NCBI GenBank assembly: GCA_027491915.1
Contig: JAOZGC010000002.1
Location: forward strand, 248,001 to 312,000
Reading direction: 5' to 3'
Length of the DNA stretch: 64,000 bases
Source of the DNA: Thermoproteota archaeon
Lineage (GTDB): Archaea > Korarchaeota > Korarchaeia > Korarchaeales > Korarchaeaceae
Position numbers and translations under genes: made by a program. Positions within the stretch are counted from its first letter, which is position 1, and each line of letters starts with the position of its first letter. The notes beneath the pieces are model-generated. The model searched no databases. It saw nothing but the letters and a program-made list of their open reading frames with translations, and had not been told where the DNA came from. Shown here piece by piece: positions 22,594 through 29,541 of the stretch.

Positions 22594-23066
22594 GCGAGCC
22601 GGGCGTGATGCCGGAAGACGTCCTGGGGGGCCTATTGCCACCGGATCGGGCTGCCGAGCGCCACCCGGTGGCCGTCATAGAGTGCCACGAGGAGATACCG
22701 TGCGACACCTGCCGCTGGGTGTGTCCCGTCGGGGCGGTGATCAAGCCGTCGATCACGACCCCCCCGAGGGTGGACTGGGACAGGTGCACCGGGTGCGGCA
22801 CGTGCCTCATGTCCTGCCCAGGCCTGGCCATCTTCATGGTCCGCCTCCGGGGTGAGTGGGCCGACGTCTACGTCCCCTATGAGTTTTCCCCCCTCCCCCG
22901 CAGGGGGGAGGTGGTGGCCGCCCTGGATCGGATGGGCGAGAAGATCGCGGAGGCGGAGGTTGTGCTCTCCGTCAGGTCCAGGGACGGGACCGGGATGGTG
23001 GCGGTCAGGGTTCCCAGAGAGGCGGCCCACGTCGTCAGGGCCGTCAGGGCTGGTGGGTCGAGATGA
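22590..23066 (+). CDS. Ferredoxin-type subunit of the amino-acid dehydrogenase complex
   Basis: A 158-residue protein with two 4Fe-4S motifs. One is C32, C38, C41 and C45, with a wider first spacing than the standard CxxCxxC. The other is C66/C69/C72/C76 (CTGCGTCLMSCP). The C-terminal half (VYVPYEFSPLPRRGEVV and on) is a mixed alpha/beta extension without a motif I know. It corresponds in position to the gamma (PdhF-like) subunit of archaeal proline dehydrogenase complexes. It overlaps both neighbours by 4 bases (ATGA type), showing tight coupling. Confidence 0.8.
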   Translation: MSEPGVMPEDVLGGLLPPDRAAERHPVAVIECHEEIPCDTCRWVCPVGAVIKPSITTPPRVDWDRCTGCGTCLMSCPGLAIFMVRLRGEWADVYVPYEFSPLPRRGEVVAALDRMGEKIAEAEVVLSVRSRDGTGMVAVRVPREAAHVVRAVRAGGSR

Positions 23067-23359
23067 GCTCGGAGATCACCATATGCAGGTGCGAGGACGT
23101 GACGGAGGAGGACGTGGTTAGGGCCGTGAGGGAGTACGGCCTGACCACCCTGGACGAGCTCAAGAGGGTCCTGAGGATAGGTATGGGCCCCTGCCAGGGC
23201 AGAACGTGCCTCAGACTCGCGGCCAGAATCCTGGCCAGGGAGACCGGGAGGTCGACCTCCGAGGTGATGAGCCTCTACCCGAGGGTGCGCCCCCCCATAA
23301 TACCCCTGGAGCTGGGCCTGGCCGCGCTGCTGGAGGGGGGTGACGGCGGAGGTGACTGA
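23063..23359 (+). CDS. BFD-like [2Fe-2S] subunit of the amino-acid dehydrogenase complex
   Basis: A 98-residue protein with the BFD-type (2Fe-2S) pattern: C8 and C10 (ICRCEDVTEEDV) and C44 and C49 (GPCQGRTC). This domain is found as the delta (PdhX-like) subunit, or as a central domain, in proline dehydrogenases, HcnB-type enzymes and sarcosine oxidases, where it helps carry electrons between flavins. It starts 4 bases before the ferredoxin gene ends and itself overlaps the beta-subunit gene by 20 bases. Confidence 0.82.
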   Translation: MSSEITICRCEDVTEEDVVRAVREYGLTTLDELKRVLRIGMGPCQGRTCLRLAARILARETGRSTSEVMSLYPRVRPPIIPLELGLAALLEGGDGGGD

Positions 23360-24500
23360 GAGGCTCGACGTCGCCGTGGTGGGCGCCGGGATAATAGGGT
23401 CGGCGACGGCCTACTACCTGGCCGCCAGGGGGCTGTCGGTCGCGGTCTTCGACAGGGAGTACGTGACGGCCGGGGCCACCGGAAGGTGCCCGGGCGGGAT
23501 AAGGCAGCAGTGGAGCACAGAAGACAACGTCCGCCTGATGATGAAGAGCGTGGAGATCTACGAGGGGCTGTCCGAGGAGCTGGGGGCGGAGATCGACTTC
23601 CACCAGGGGGGCTACCTGATAGTGGCCAAGACGGAGGAGGAGAGGAGGAGGTTCGAGGACCAGATGAGGATGCAGAGGTCCCTCGGCCTCCCTGTCAGGT
23701 GGCTAGAACCCGGCGAGATCAAGGAGATGGTCCCCCAGCTGGACGTCGAGGGGATCGGGGCCATCGGCGCGGCGTGGAACCCGACCGACGGTTATGCCAA
23801 CCCGTTTAAGGTCACATACGCCTTCGCGTCGGCCGCCAGGAGGCTCGGGGCGGAGTTTCACCTCTTCACCCCCGTGAGGAGGGTGGTGGTGGAGGGGGGA
23901 TCCGTCTCCGGCGTTGAGACCGACAAGGGTTTCTTCGGGGCGGAGTTCGTGGTCAACAGCGCCGGAGCCTGGTCCAGGGAGATCGCGGAGACCGCCGGGG
24001 TATCGCTCCCCAACAGACCTTATAGGCACGAGATACTGGCCACCGAGCCCGTGCGCCGCTTCTTGGAGCCCATGGTGATATCCTTCCACGACAACGTTTA
24101 CTTCAGGCAGTCCCACGCCGGGGCCATACTCGGGGGCTGGGGGGACCCCAACGAGCCGCCGGGATACAACCTCTCCTCGAGCCCCAAGTTCCTGGGCAGG
24201 TTCTCTCGACTCCTGATCAGCTACGTCCCCGGGCTCAGGTCCGTCAGGGTGGTGAGGCAGTGGGCCGGGCTCTACGACGTGACCCCCGACGCCAAGCAGA
24301 TAGTGGGAGAGGTCCCGGAGGTGGCCGGGTTCATACAGGCCAACGGCTTCAGCGGACACGGCTTCATGGCCGGCCCGATAACGGCGAAGCTCGTCGCTCA
24401 GCTGATATCCGGGGAGCCCCTCGACCTGCCGATAGAGGGCTTCTCCATAGAGAGGTTCAGGAGGGGAGAGACCGGGAGGGAGGCGTCGGTCGTCGGGTAG
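23340..24500 (+). CDS. Proline/sarcosine dehydrogenase-type beta subunit (DAO family)
   Basis: This FAD-dependent subunit should oxidise the amino acid. It has VVGAGIIGSATAYYLA (about 12-28), a TAGATGRCPGGIRQQ block near 45 typical of beta chains of archaeal proline dehydrogenase and sarcosine oxidase, and the family end block GFSGHGFMAGPITAKLVAQLI near 340. Length 386 residues. GTG 23340 starts inside the BFD gene; GTG 23352 is an alternative. The four-subunit set matches the Thermococcus pdh type, so L-proline is the leading substrate; sarcosine or hydroxyproline cannot be excluded. Its 3' end overlaps the convergent lipS2-like gene by 103 bases. Confidence 0.85.
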   Translation: MTAEVTERLDVAVVGAGIIGSATAYYLAARGLSVAVFDREYVTAGATGRCPGGIRQQWSTEDNVRLMMKSVEIYEGLSEELGAEIDFHQGGYLIVAKTEEERRRFEDQMRMQRSLGLPVRWLEPGEIKEMVPQLDVEGIGAIGAAWNPTDGYANPFKVTYAFASAARRLGAEFHLFTPVRRVVVEGGSVSGVETDKGFFGAEFVVNSAGAWSREIAETAGVSLPNRPYRHEILATEPVRRFLEPMVISFHDNVYFRQSHAGAILGGWGDPNEPPGYNLSSSPKFLGRFSRLLISYVPGLRSVRVVRQWAGLYDVTPDAKQIVGEVPEVAGFIQANGFSGHGFMAGPITAKLVAQLISGEPLDLPIEGFSIERFRRGETGREASVVG

Positions 24501-25342
24501 GATGGGAACCTCCACAGCTCCCCCTCGGGAACCGCGCAGCACGCCCCGACGACCCTCATGCCGAACCTCGATATGGTCTCCCTCCTGGGGTTGGCCACCC
24601 TGTCGACCCCAGCCCCGACGGCGGCCTCGTCGTACCGGACCTTCAGCCGGGGCGACCTCATGCACCCGAGGTACACCTCCCTGAAGATGCCCCGCGCCGC
24701 CCCGACGGCCGCCGCCACCTCCCCGGGGGTGGGCGGAGGGTGCCCCGCCAGCGGAGTGCCCGCCGTGGGGACGAAGGCCAGGACCACGAGCCTGTCCGCC
24801 CCGGCCGCCCTGATCTGGCGGGCGGCCTCCACCCACTCGTCCAGCCCGGAACCCGGTAGGCCAACGGTCAGGTGGGGGGCCACGTGCGGGGGACCGAACT
24901 CCAGGAGGATCTCGAGCGCCCTGAGGTAGTCCTCCAGCCCGTATCTCAACCCCTTCGACCTCTCGGCGGTCCTCCTGCTGGGCAGGACCTCAAAGTCCAC
25001 CATGTCTATCCCTGCGTCGGCCATCTCCTCGGCGGTCTCCCTGTCCACCATCCCCGGGTGGACGCTCACGAACATGTCAACCTCCCTCTTGACCTCCCTC
25101 ACCGCCCGGAGGAAGGGCCTGAGCGGCAGCCTCCCCCCGGCGTCGAAACCCCCGCTCAGCAGGATGCCCCTGGAGCCCGTCGACCAGAGCCTCCTCATCA
25201 GCGCCGAGAGGTCCTCCGGGGTGGTGGCCCACGCCATCCCCCTCAGCCACCTCCCCATGCACATGGGGCACATGAGCCCGCACGCCCCCCCCGTCAGGCT
25301 GACGCTGGGGTACGCCCTGCCCGGAACGAACGCCGCCGTCAA
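24398..25342 (-). CDS. Radical SAM protein, LipS2-type lipoyl synthase component
   Basis: A 314-residue radical SAM protein with C21-x3-C25-x2-C28 (GGACGLMCPMCMG) and GSRGILLSGGFDAGG after it. Together with the upstream partner it matches the two-protein archaeal lipoyl synthase LipS1/LipS2 described in Thermococcus kodakarensis, which inserts two sulfurs into an octanoyl group on the carrier protein. The TTG start at 25342 overlaps the partner's stop (TTGA). Context supports the role: the divergent genes are lipoate ligase parts. Which of the two is LipS1 and which LipS2 is assigned here only by appearance. The C-terminus overlaps the dehydrogenase beta gene on the other strand by 103 bases. 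Confidence 0.72.
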   Translation of the reverse strand: MTAAFVPGRAYPSVSLTGGACGLMCPMCMGRWLRGMAWATTPEDLSALMRRLWSTGSRGILLSGGFDAGGRLPLRPFLRAVREVKREVDMFVSVHPGMVDRETAEEMADAGIDMVDFEVLPSRRTAERSKGLRYGLEDYLRALEILLEFGPPHVAPHLTVGLPGSGLDEWVEAARQIRAAGADRLVVLAFVPTAGTPLAGHPPPTPGEVAAAVGAARGIFREVYLGCMRSPRLKVRYDEAAVGAGVDRVANPRRETISRFGMRVVGACCAVPEGELWRFPSYPTTDASLPVSPLLNLSMEKPSIGRSRGSPDIS

Positions 25343-26226
25343 GGTGGGATCGCCTCCGCGGCCGGGTAGTTGTAGATGGGGCCGGAGGGGGACTCGTTGT
25401 AGAATGGCCTGTTGCACCCGGGACACCCGCTGGTGAGGAGGGCCCTCCTGTCCTCTGGCAGCCTCCCCCTCTCGTACATCTCCCTGGCTTCCCCGGGCGG
25501 CACCCCAGCTGAGAGGGCGTATCTGAGCCTCTGCATCCTCCTGTAACCCGCCAGGTCCGGGCTCGGTCTGCCCCACATGGGCGTGCCCCTAACTGGGGTG
25601 AAGGCGAAGAGGGCCACCTGGAGCCCCCTCGAGTAGAGGTAGATCATGGCATCGGCGAACTCCCTCTCGCTCTCCCCCAACCCGAATATCAGGTGGACGA
25701 AGACCGAGCCGGGGCCGAAAACCTCCAGGGCCTCCTCGGCGAACCGGAGGTAATCCTCCCACCGGAAGGGCTTGCCAACGGCCTCGGCGATCTCCGGCGT
25801 CGCGGCGTCCATTCCCACTCCTAGGTGGGTCACCCCCAGCCTCCTCATCTCCCTGAGGAGGTCGACGTCGACGGGCGTCGTGGCGACCGACGCGGGCAGG
25901 TCGATCCCCGCCCCGCGGATCTCCCTCAGTATATCGATGACCTCCCTCTCGAAGCCCTCCTTGATAATCGTCTGGACGCATATCCTGACCAACCGGGAGG
26001 ATCTCATCCCCTCCACCAGTTCTCTCAGCTCGACCTCGGGCCACCTTATCCTGGAGAGGAGATCCCCCCCGCCCCCGGCCGAGGACGACTGAGGGCAGAA
26101 GGCGCAGGTCCCGGCGCACCCGCCCTCCGAACTCTGCAGGAGATAGGCCGTGGTTGGGGGCCAGTCCATCTTGATCCTGACCAGCCCCGAGACGGCCAGA
26201 GTCCCTAGGGAGGCCCTCACCCTCAT
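25339..26226 (-). CDS. Radical SAM protein, LipS1-type lipoyl synthase component (biotin-synthase-like)
   Basis: A 295-residue radical SAM protein with C37-x3-C41-x2-C44 (GGCAGTCAFCPQ), which gives the SAM-cleaving cluster. It looks like biotin/lipoyl synthase-type enzymes through VGMDAATPEIAEAVGKPF near 150 and the late SGCPGCNRPFYNESP, whose cysteines could bind a second (auxiliary) cluster. ATG at 26226 has GAGG five bases upstream; longer frames run into the divergent lplA region. It forms an operon with the lipS2-like gene by a 4-base overlap. The auxiliary cluster as the sulfur source is family knowledge, not visible here. Confidence 0.72.
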   Translation of the reverse strand: MRVRASLGTLAVSGLVRIKMDWPPTTAYLLQSSEGGCAGTCAFCPQSSSAGGGGDLLSRIRWPEVELRELVEGMRSSRLVRICVQTIIKEGFEREVIDILREIRGAGIDLPASVATTPVDVDLLREMRRLGVTHLGVGMDAATPEIAEAVGKPFRWEDYLRFAEEALEVFGPGSVFVHLIFGLGESEREFADAMIYLYSRGLQVALFAFTPVRGTPMWGRPSPDLAGYRRMQRLRYALSAGVPPGEAREMYERGRLPEDRRALLTSGCPGCNRPFYNESPSGPIYNYPAAEAIPP

Positions 26227-26267
26227 GGTATCCTCGCATCCTCCTCCACGCGCCCCCCGGCGATCGG

Positions 26268-26274
26268 TTATATT
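26268..26274. promoter_or_regulatory. Promoter element between lipS1-like and lplA
   Basis: TTATATT is centred 26 bases before the lplA ATG at 26297 (leaderless fit) and about 45 bases before the lipS1-like ATG at 26226, leaving room there for a leader with its own GAGG site. It likely serves both operons. Confidence 0.5.
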
Positions 26275-26296
26275 GGATGCCGCCGCTTCCCAGCCG

Positions 26297-27055
26297 ATGC
26301 CCCGGAGCTGGAGGCTCTTGGTGGACGAGGGAGACGGGCGGTGGAACATGGCTCTGGACGAGGCCATCGCCCTGGAGAGACCGAGGATCGGGAGGAACAC
26401 CCTTAGGGTCTACAGGTTCTCCGAGGGGACCGTCACGATAGGGAGGTTTCAGCGGGCGGCGGAGGCGGTGAACCTGGGAGAGGCGGCGCGCCTCGGGATA
26501 CCCGTGATAAGGAGGGTAACGGGAGGGGGCGCGGTTTACCACGACCCCCGGGGGGAGGTGACCTACTCGGTGGTGATCCCTGAGAGGGAGCTCCCGTCGA
26601 GCGTGCTGGATAGCTACAGGACGCTGTGCTCGGGAGTGGTCAGGGCGGCCGAGATCCTGGGAGCCGAGGCCTCCTTCTCGCCGATAAACGACGTGATCGC
26701 CTGCGGGAGGAAGGTGTCCGGCAGCGCCCAGGCCAGACTCTCGGGCGCGGTGCTCCAGCACGGCACCCTGATGTACGCGTCGGACCTGGACCTCCTGGCG
26801 GCCCTCCTAAGGCCTCCCAGGGAGAAGCTCGCCGCCCACGGGGCCTCCGACATAAGGGAGAGGGTGACCACGATATCCGAATGCGTCGGGAGGGCTGTCG
26901 ACTGGAGGGAGGCCTCCGAGGCGGTGATCTCCGGGTTCTCCGAGGCGCTGGACCTTGATCTGAGGGAGGAGGATCCGACCGAGGCGGAGATAAGGACGGC
27001 CGAGAGGCTCGTGGAGGAGCGATACTCGAGGGACGGGTGGAACCTGTCGAGGTGA
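26297..27055 (+). CDS. lplA: Lipoate-protein ligase, catalytic domain (LplA type)
   Basis: LplA attaches lipoate or octanoate to the lysine of carrier proteins (GcvH or 2-oxoacid dehydrogenase E2). Motifs are NMALDEAIAL near 15, IPVIRRVTGGGAVYHDPRGEVTYSVV near 65-90 (RRxxGGGxVxHD), and the lipoyl-AMP lysine in GRKVSGSAQAR near 140, then LQHGTLM. The 252 residues cover only the large domain; the small domain is the next gene, as in Thermoplasma LplA/LplB. ATG at 26297 lies 26 bases from the promoter box. With the divergent synthase genes it could lipoylate from octanoate upwards. No carrier protein gene is in the window. Confidence 0.9.
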   Translation: MPRSWRLLVDEGDGRWNMALDEAIALERPRIGRNTLRVYRFSEGTVTIGRFQRAAEAVNLGEAARLGIPVIRRVTGGGAVYHDPRGEVTYSVVIPERELPSSVLDSYRTLCSGVVRAAEILGAEASFSPINDVIACGRKVSGSAQARLSGAVLQHGTLMYASDLDLLAALLRPPREKLAAHGASDIRERVTTISECVGRAVDWREASEAVISGFSEALDLDLREEDPTEAEIRTAERLVEERYSRDGWNLSR

Positions 27056-27360
27056 TCCCCTTGGGGATCGGCAGGCGCAGAATCAGGTCGAGCCTCGGCA
27101 AGACCGTTGAGGTGGAGGTGGCGGTCTCCCGGGGCAGAATATCCAGGGCCCTGATATCCGGAGACTTCTTCGCATTCCCGGCCGACGTCGTATACCGGCT
27201 GGAAGAAGCCATGACCGGACTGCCAGCCGACCCTGAGGCCATATCCCGCCTGGAAGAGTTGGAGCTGGGAGGGGAGCTGGTCGGGGTATCGCTGTCGGAC
27301 GTGATCGACGCTGCGAGGTCAGCCCTGTCCAGGGCCCTCTCTCACGAGGGAGAGGAGTAG
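27037..27360 (+). CDS. lplB: Lipoate-protein ligase accessory domain (LplB type)
   Basis: A 107-residue protein matching the separate small domain of archaeal lipoate ligase, which is needed for adenylation of lipoate by LplA. It has KTVEVEVAVSRGRISRALISGDFFAFPADVVYRLEEAMTG, of which GDFF and the following helix are family marks. GTG 27037 has a GAGGGA site; GTG 27052 would overlap the lplA stop by 4 bases and is an alternative. The 3' end overlaps the convergent CBS gene by 42 bases. Confidence 0.8.
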   Translation: MEPVEVIPLGIGRRRIRSSLGKTVEVEVAVSRGRISRALISGDFFAFPADVVYRLEEAMTGLPADPEAISRLEELELGGELVGVSLSDVIDAARSALSRALSHEGEE

Positions 27361-28143
27361 GTCCCTCTCGGTTATGATGCCCACCACCCTCCTCCTCTTT
27401 GTGACCGGCAGGCACCCGACGTTCTCCCTCGCCATGAGCTCGGCGGCGGCCGCAACCCCTATCAGGGGGCTCACCGTGATGACCGGGGAGGTCATTATCG
27501 TCCTGACCGGCGCCGAGAGTGCCGCCGCCGGGTCGGCCGCCGTCCCCTCCTCCACCATGAACCTCATGAGGTCCATCGCCGTGACGATGCCCACCAGCTC
27601 CCCGCCGTCTACTATCGGAGTCCTCCTGAATCCCCCCGAGGCCATCTCCCTGAAGGCCGAGATTATCGGGGCGTCGGGCGGCAGGGTCCTAACCTTCTCC
27701 GTCATGACCTCGCCTACGGTAAGCCTAACTTCCCCCTTGGGGTAGTGCCTCACCACGTCCCTCTCGGATATTATGCCGGCGAGCCTGTCCCCCCTCACGA
27801 CCAGCAGGGCGCCGGACTCGTCCTCCGCCATCAACCTGGCGACCGTCCAGAGGTCGGAGTCCGGATCCACCGAGGGCGGGGGCCTGCCCATTACCCCCCT
27901 CAACGGGCTCTCGAGGAAGGAGGAGTATCTCTCGGCGTCGCACCTGGGGGAACACGTCTTGACCAGGCCGGATACCAGGTTCCTGGCCGTCAATATCCCT
28001 AGTACCCTTCCAGACTCCACCACGGGGAGCCTGCGGAACCAACCCCTCATCATCACCCGGGCGGCCTTGCCGACGGACTCGTCCGGCCGAGCGGTCACCA
28101 CGGAGGCCGTGGCTATGTCCATGGCCCTGATAACTTGATCCAT
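27319..28143 (-). CDS. Four-CBS-domain protein
   Basis: A 274-residue cytosolic protein built of four CBS domains in two Bateman pairs. Repeats of the form VVTARPDESVGKAARVM / RLPVVESGRVLGILTARNLV recur at about 10-65, 85-140, 145-200 and 215-270. CBS pairs bind adenine nucleotides or SAM and report energy state. No enzyme domain is attached, so it is a stand-alone sensor. ATG 28143 is chosen; an ATG at 28185 would add 14 residues. An AT-rich box (TCAAAAAGATTT on the minus strand, about 28183-28195) lies upstream. A second four-CBS gene lies at 56607-57494. Confidence 0.85.
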   Translation of the reverse strand: MDQVIRAMDIATASVVTARPDESVGKAARVMMRGWFRRLPVVESGRVLGILTARNLVSGLVKTCSPRCDAERYSSFLESPLRGVMGRPPPSVDPDSDLWTVARLMAEDESGALLVVRGDRLAGIISERDVVRHYPKGEVRLTVGEVMTEKVRTLPPDAPIISAFREMASGGFRRTPIVDGGELVGIVTAMDLMRFMVEEGTAADPAAALSAPVRTIMTSPVITVSPLIGVAAAAELMARENVGCLPVTKRRRVVGIITERDLLLSLVREGPGQG

Positions 28144-28223
28144 ATGACCCACCGTCCAGCCCTTCCTTCCCGTGATGTACCCCAAATCTTTTTGAATTTT
28201 TCTACCAAGCGTCGGGAAGAACC

Positions 28224-28520
28224 CTACGGAATGGCGGGCTCGGCCTCACCCGTCTCGGGATTGAGGACCATTATCCTGTCCCCTTTCTTGACCTTGGGCT
28301 CTATCATTAGCCTCCGACCGCCTCCCTTGATGGGTATTAGGAAGTACTCGTCCACCCGACCGTCCCCGTGTCTCAGTATCAGCTTGACCTTGTCCTCCGT
28401 CCTCTCCATGGTATTCGGGTCGACGTACTCGACTATCGCGAATTCCCCCCTGGAGACCAGCCTCCTGGCCTCCACCTTCCCCCTCTTGCTCACCGTCAAC
28501 ACCTCTTCCGGCAGGCTCAC
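28224..28520 (-). CDS. Small protein of unknown function coupled to the PfpI gene
   Basis: A 98-residue charged protein that I do not recognise. The pattern of alternating strands (GEFAIVEYVDPNT, DKVKLILRHGDGRVDEYFLIPIKG, RRLMIEPKVKKGDRIMVLNPETGE) suggests a small beta-barrel. The GTG start at 28520 overlaps the preceding gene's stop by 4 bases, so it is translated with the DJ-1/PfpI protein. The coding frame is well kept and the overlap is typical of real genes here. Function unknown; the product is small and not secreted. Confidence 0.6.
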   Translation of the reverse strand: MSLPEEVLTVSKRGKVEARRLVSRGEFAIVEYVDPNTMERTEDKVKLILRHGDGRVDEYFLIPIKGGGRRLMIEPKVKKGDRIMVLNPETGEAEPAIP

Positions 28521-29035
28521 CCTCCAGACCCCCCGGCCAGCTCCACGACCGCCGACATGAACTCCGGCAGATCCTGGGGCCCCCTGGCGGTGACCACCCT
28601 GCCGTCGACCACCACCGGTCCCCCCTCCAGGATTGCCCCGGCGTTCTCCAGGTCGTCCAGTATAGAGGAGGCCCCGGTCATCCTCCTGCCCCTGACGAGG
28701 CCCGCGCTTATCAGGACCTGGGGCCCGTGGCATATGGCCGCCACGATACCCCCGGCCCCATGCACCTCCCTAACGAGCCTCAACACGTTCGGATCCCTCC
28801 TGAGCCTGTCTGGGCCCCACCCACCGGGTATGAGGATCAAATCCACATCCTCACCGCTCAGCCCCCTGGCCTCCCTCTCGGCCCTCCAGGTCAGACACCC
28901 CCTCTTGCTCCTGACCTGCCCGATCTTTGAGGAACACACCTCTACCTCGAAGCCGGCCTCCAGCAGTCGGTAGTAGGGATAGATGAACTCCGACTCCTCG
29001 AAGCCGTCCCCGAGCAGTATGACCGCCCTCAACAT
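28517..29035 (-). CDS. DJ-1/PfpI family protein
   Basis: A 172-residue protein of the DJ-1/PfpI fold, which includes archaeal intracellular proteases and glyoxalase-III/deglycase-like enzymes. It has ILLGDGFEESEF (acidic residue of the triad area), LILIPGGWGPDRL near 72 and the nucleophile elbow IVAAICHGPQVL with the catalytic cysteine near residue 106. ATG at 29035 is the natural start. Role is probably handling of damaged protein or reactive aldehydes; the exact activity cannot be read. It leads a two-gene operon with the small unknown protein. Confidence 0.9.
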   Translation of the reverse strand: MLRAVILLGDGFEESEFIYPYYRLLEAGFEVEVCSSKIGQVRSKRGCLTWRAEREARGLSGEDVDLILIPGGWGPDRLRRDPNVLRLVREVHGAGGIVAAICHGPQVLISAGLVRGRRMTGASSILDDLENAGAILEGGPVVVDGRVVTARGPQDLPEFMSAVVELAGGSGG

Positions 29036-29061
29036 CCCCCCAAGCCCGGGGTATGGGGGAG

Positions 29062-29096
29062 GATAATTATCTATCCCCCCTCGGGGGATGAGGGAG
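29062..29096 (+). promoter_or_regulatory. Promoter, leader hairpin and ribosome site of a small membrane protein gene
   Basis: GATAATTATC (29062-29071) is an AT-rich box. ATCCCCC (29073-29079) and GGGGGAT (29083-29089) form a tight 7-bp stem with a CTC loop between box and gene. GAGGGAG (about 29090-29096) then precedes the ATG at 29103. Confidence 0.4.
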
Positions 29097-29102
29097 GGAA
29101 AG

Positions 29103-29471
29103 ATGAGCAAACTCGCGGTGGTGGCGATATGGCTGGTCGCCTCCTCGGCGGCCTTCCTGTTCGCCAGCGCGTCGGTCAACAGCTTTCTCCCTCCGACGAA
29201 GGGAGAGGGGCCCGCTTGGGGGATCTGCTTTTTGGTCGAGCCTTCGGCCGGTTTTTACGGGTGTGCTGGGGCCCTGGCCGGACTTGGGGTGGGTCTCCTC
29301 CTGCCGATCCTCCTGGCTGAGACCCAGAGAGAGCTGAAGAGGATCCTCTCGGTGGGCATACTCCTGATCGTTGTGGGAGGGCCGGCCTCCAGCCTTGGGT
29401 GGTTGGGTCCACCTCTGGCCTTCCTCGGGGTCGGCCTGACGGTCACCTCAACGCTGGGCCTCCTCATGTGA
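29103..29471 (+). CDS. Small integral membrane protein, function unknown
   Basis: A 122-residue protein with about four hydrophobic segments (3-22, 52-72, 82-98, 100-120). There is no motif that I recognise. ATG 29103 is preferred over ATG 29088 because GAGGGAG stands at the right distance. It has its own promoter-like box and stands between the PfpI operon and the MFS gene. Cysteines in WGICF and YGCAG could matter but are not a known motif. Confidence 0.6.
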   Translation: MSKLAVVAIWLVASSAAFLFASASVNSFLPPTKGEGPAWGICFLVEPSAGFYGCAGALAGLGVGLLLPILLAETQRELKRILSVGILLIVVGGPASSLGWLGPPLAFLGVGLTVTSTLGLLM

Positions 29472-29541
29472 TCGGCTGCTCCGTTAAAATAGGTCGGACC
29501 GGAGGCGCTCCGCCGCCGCGCGGAGTCTATCGAAGCCAGGG

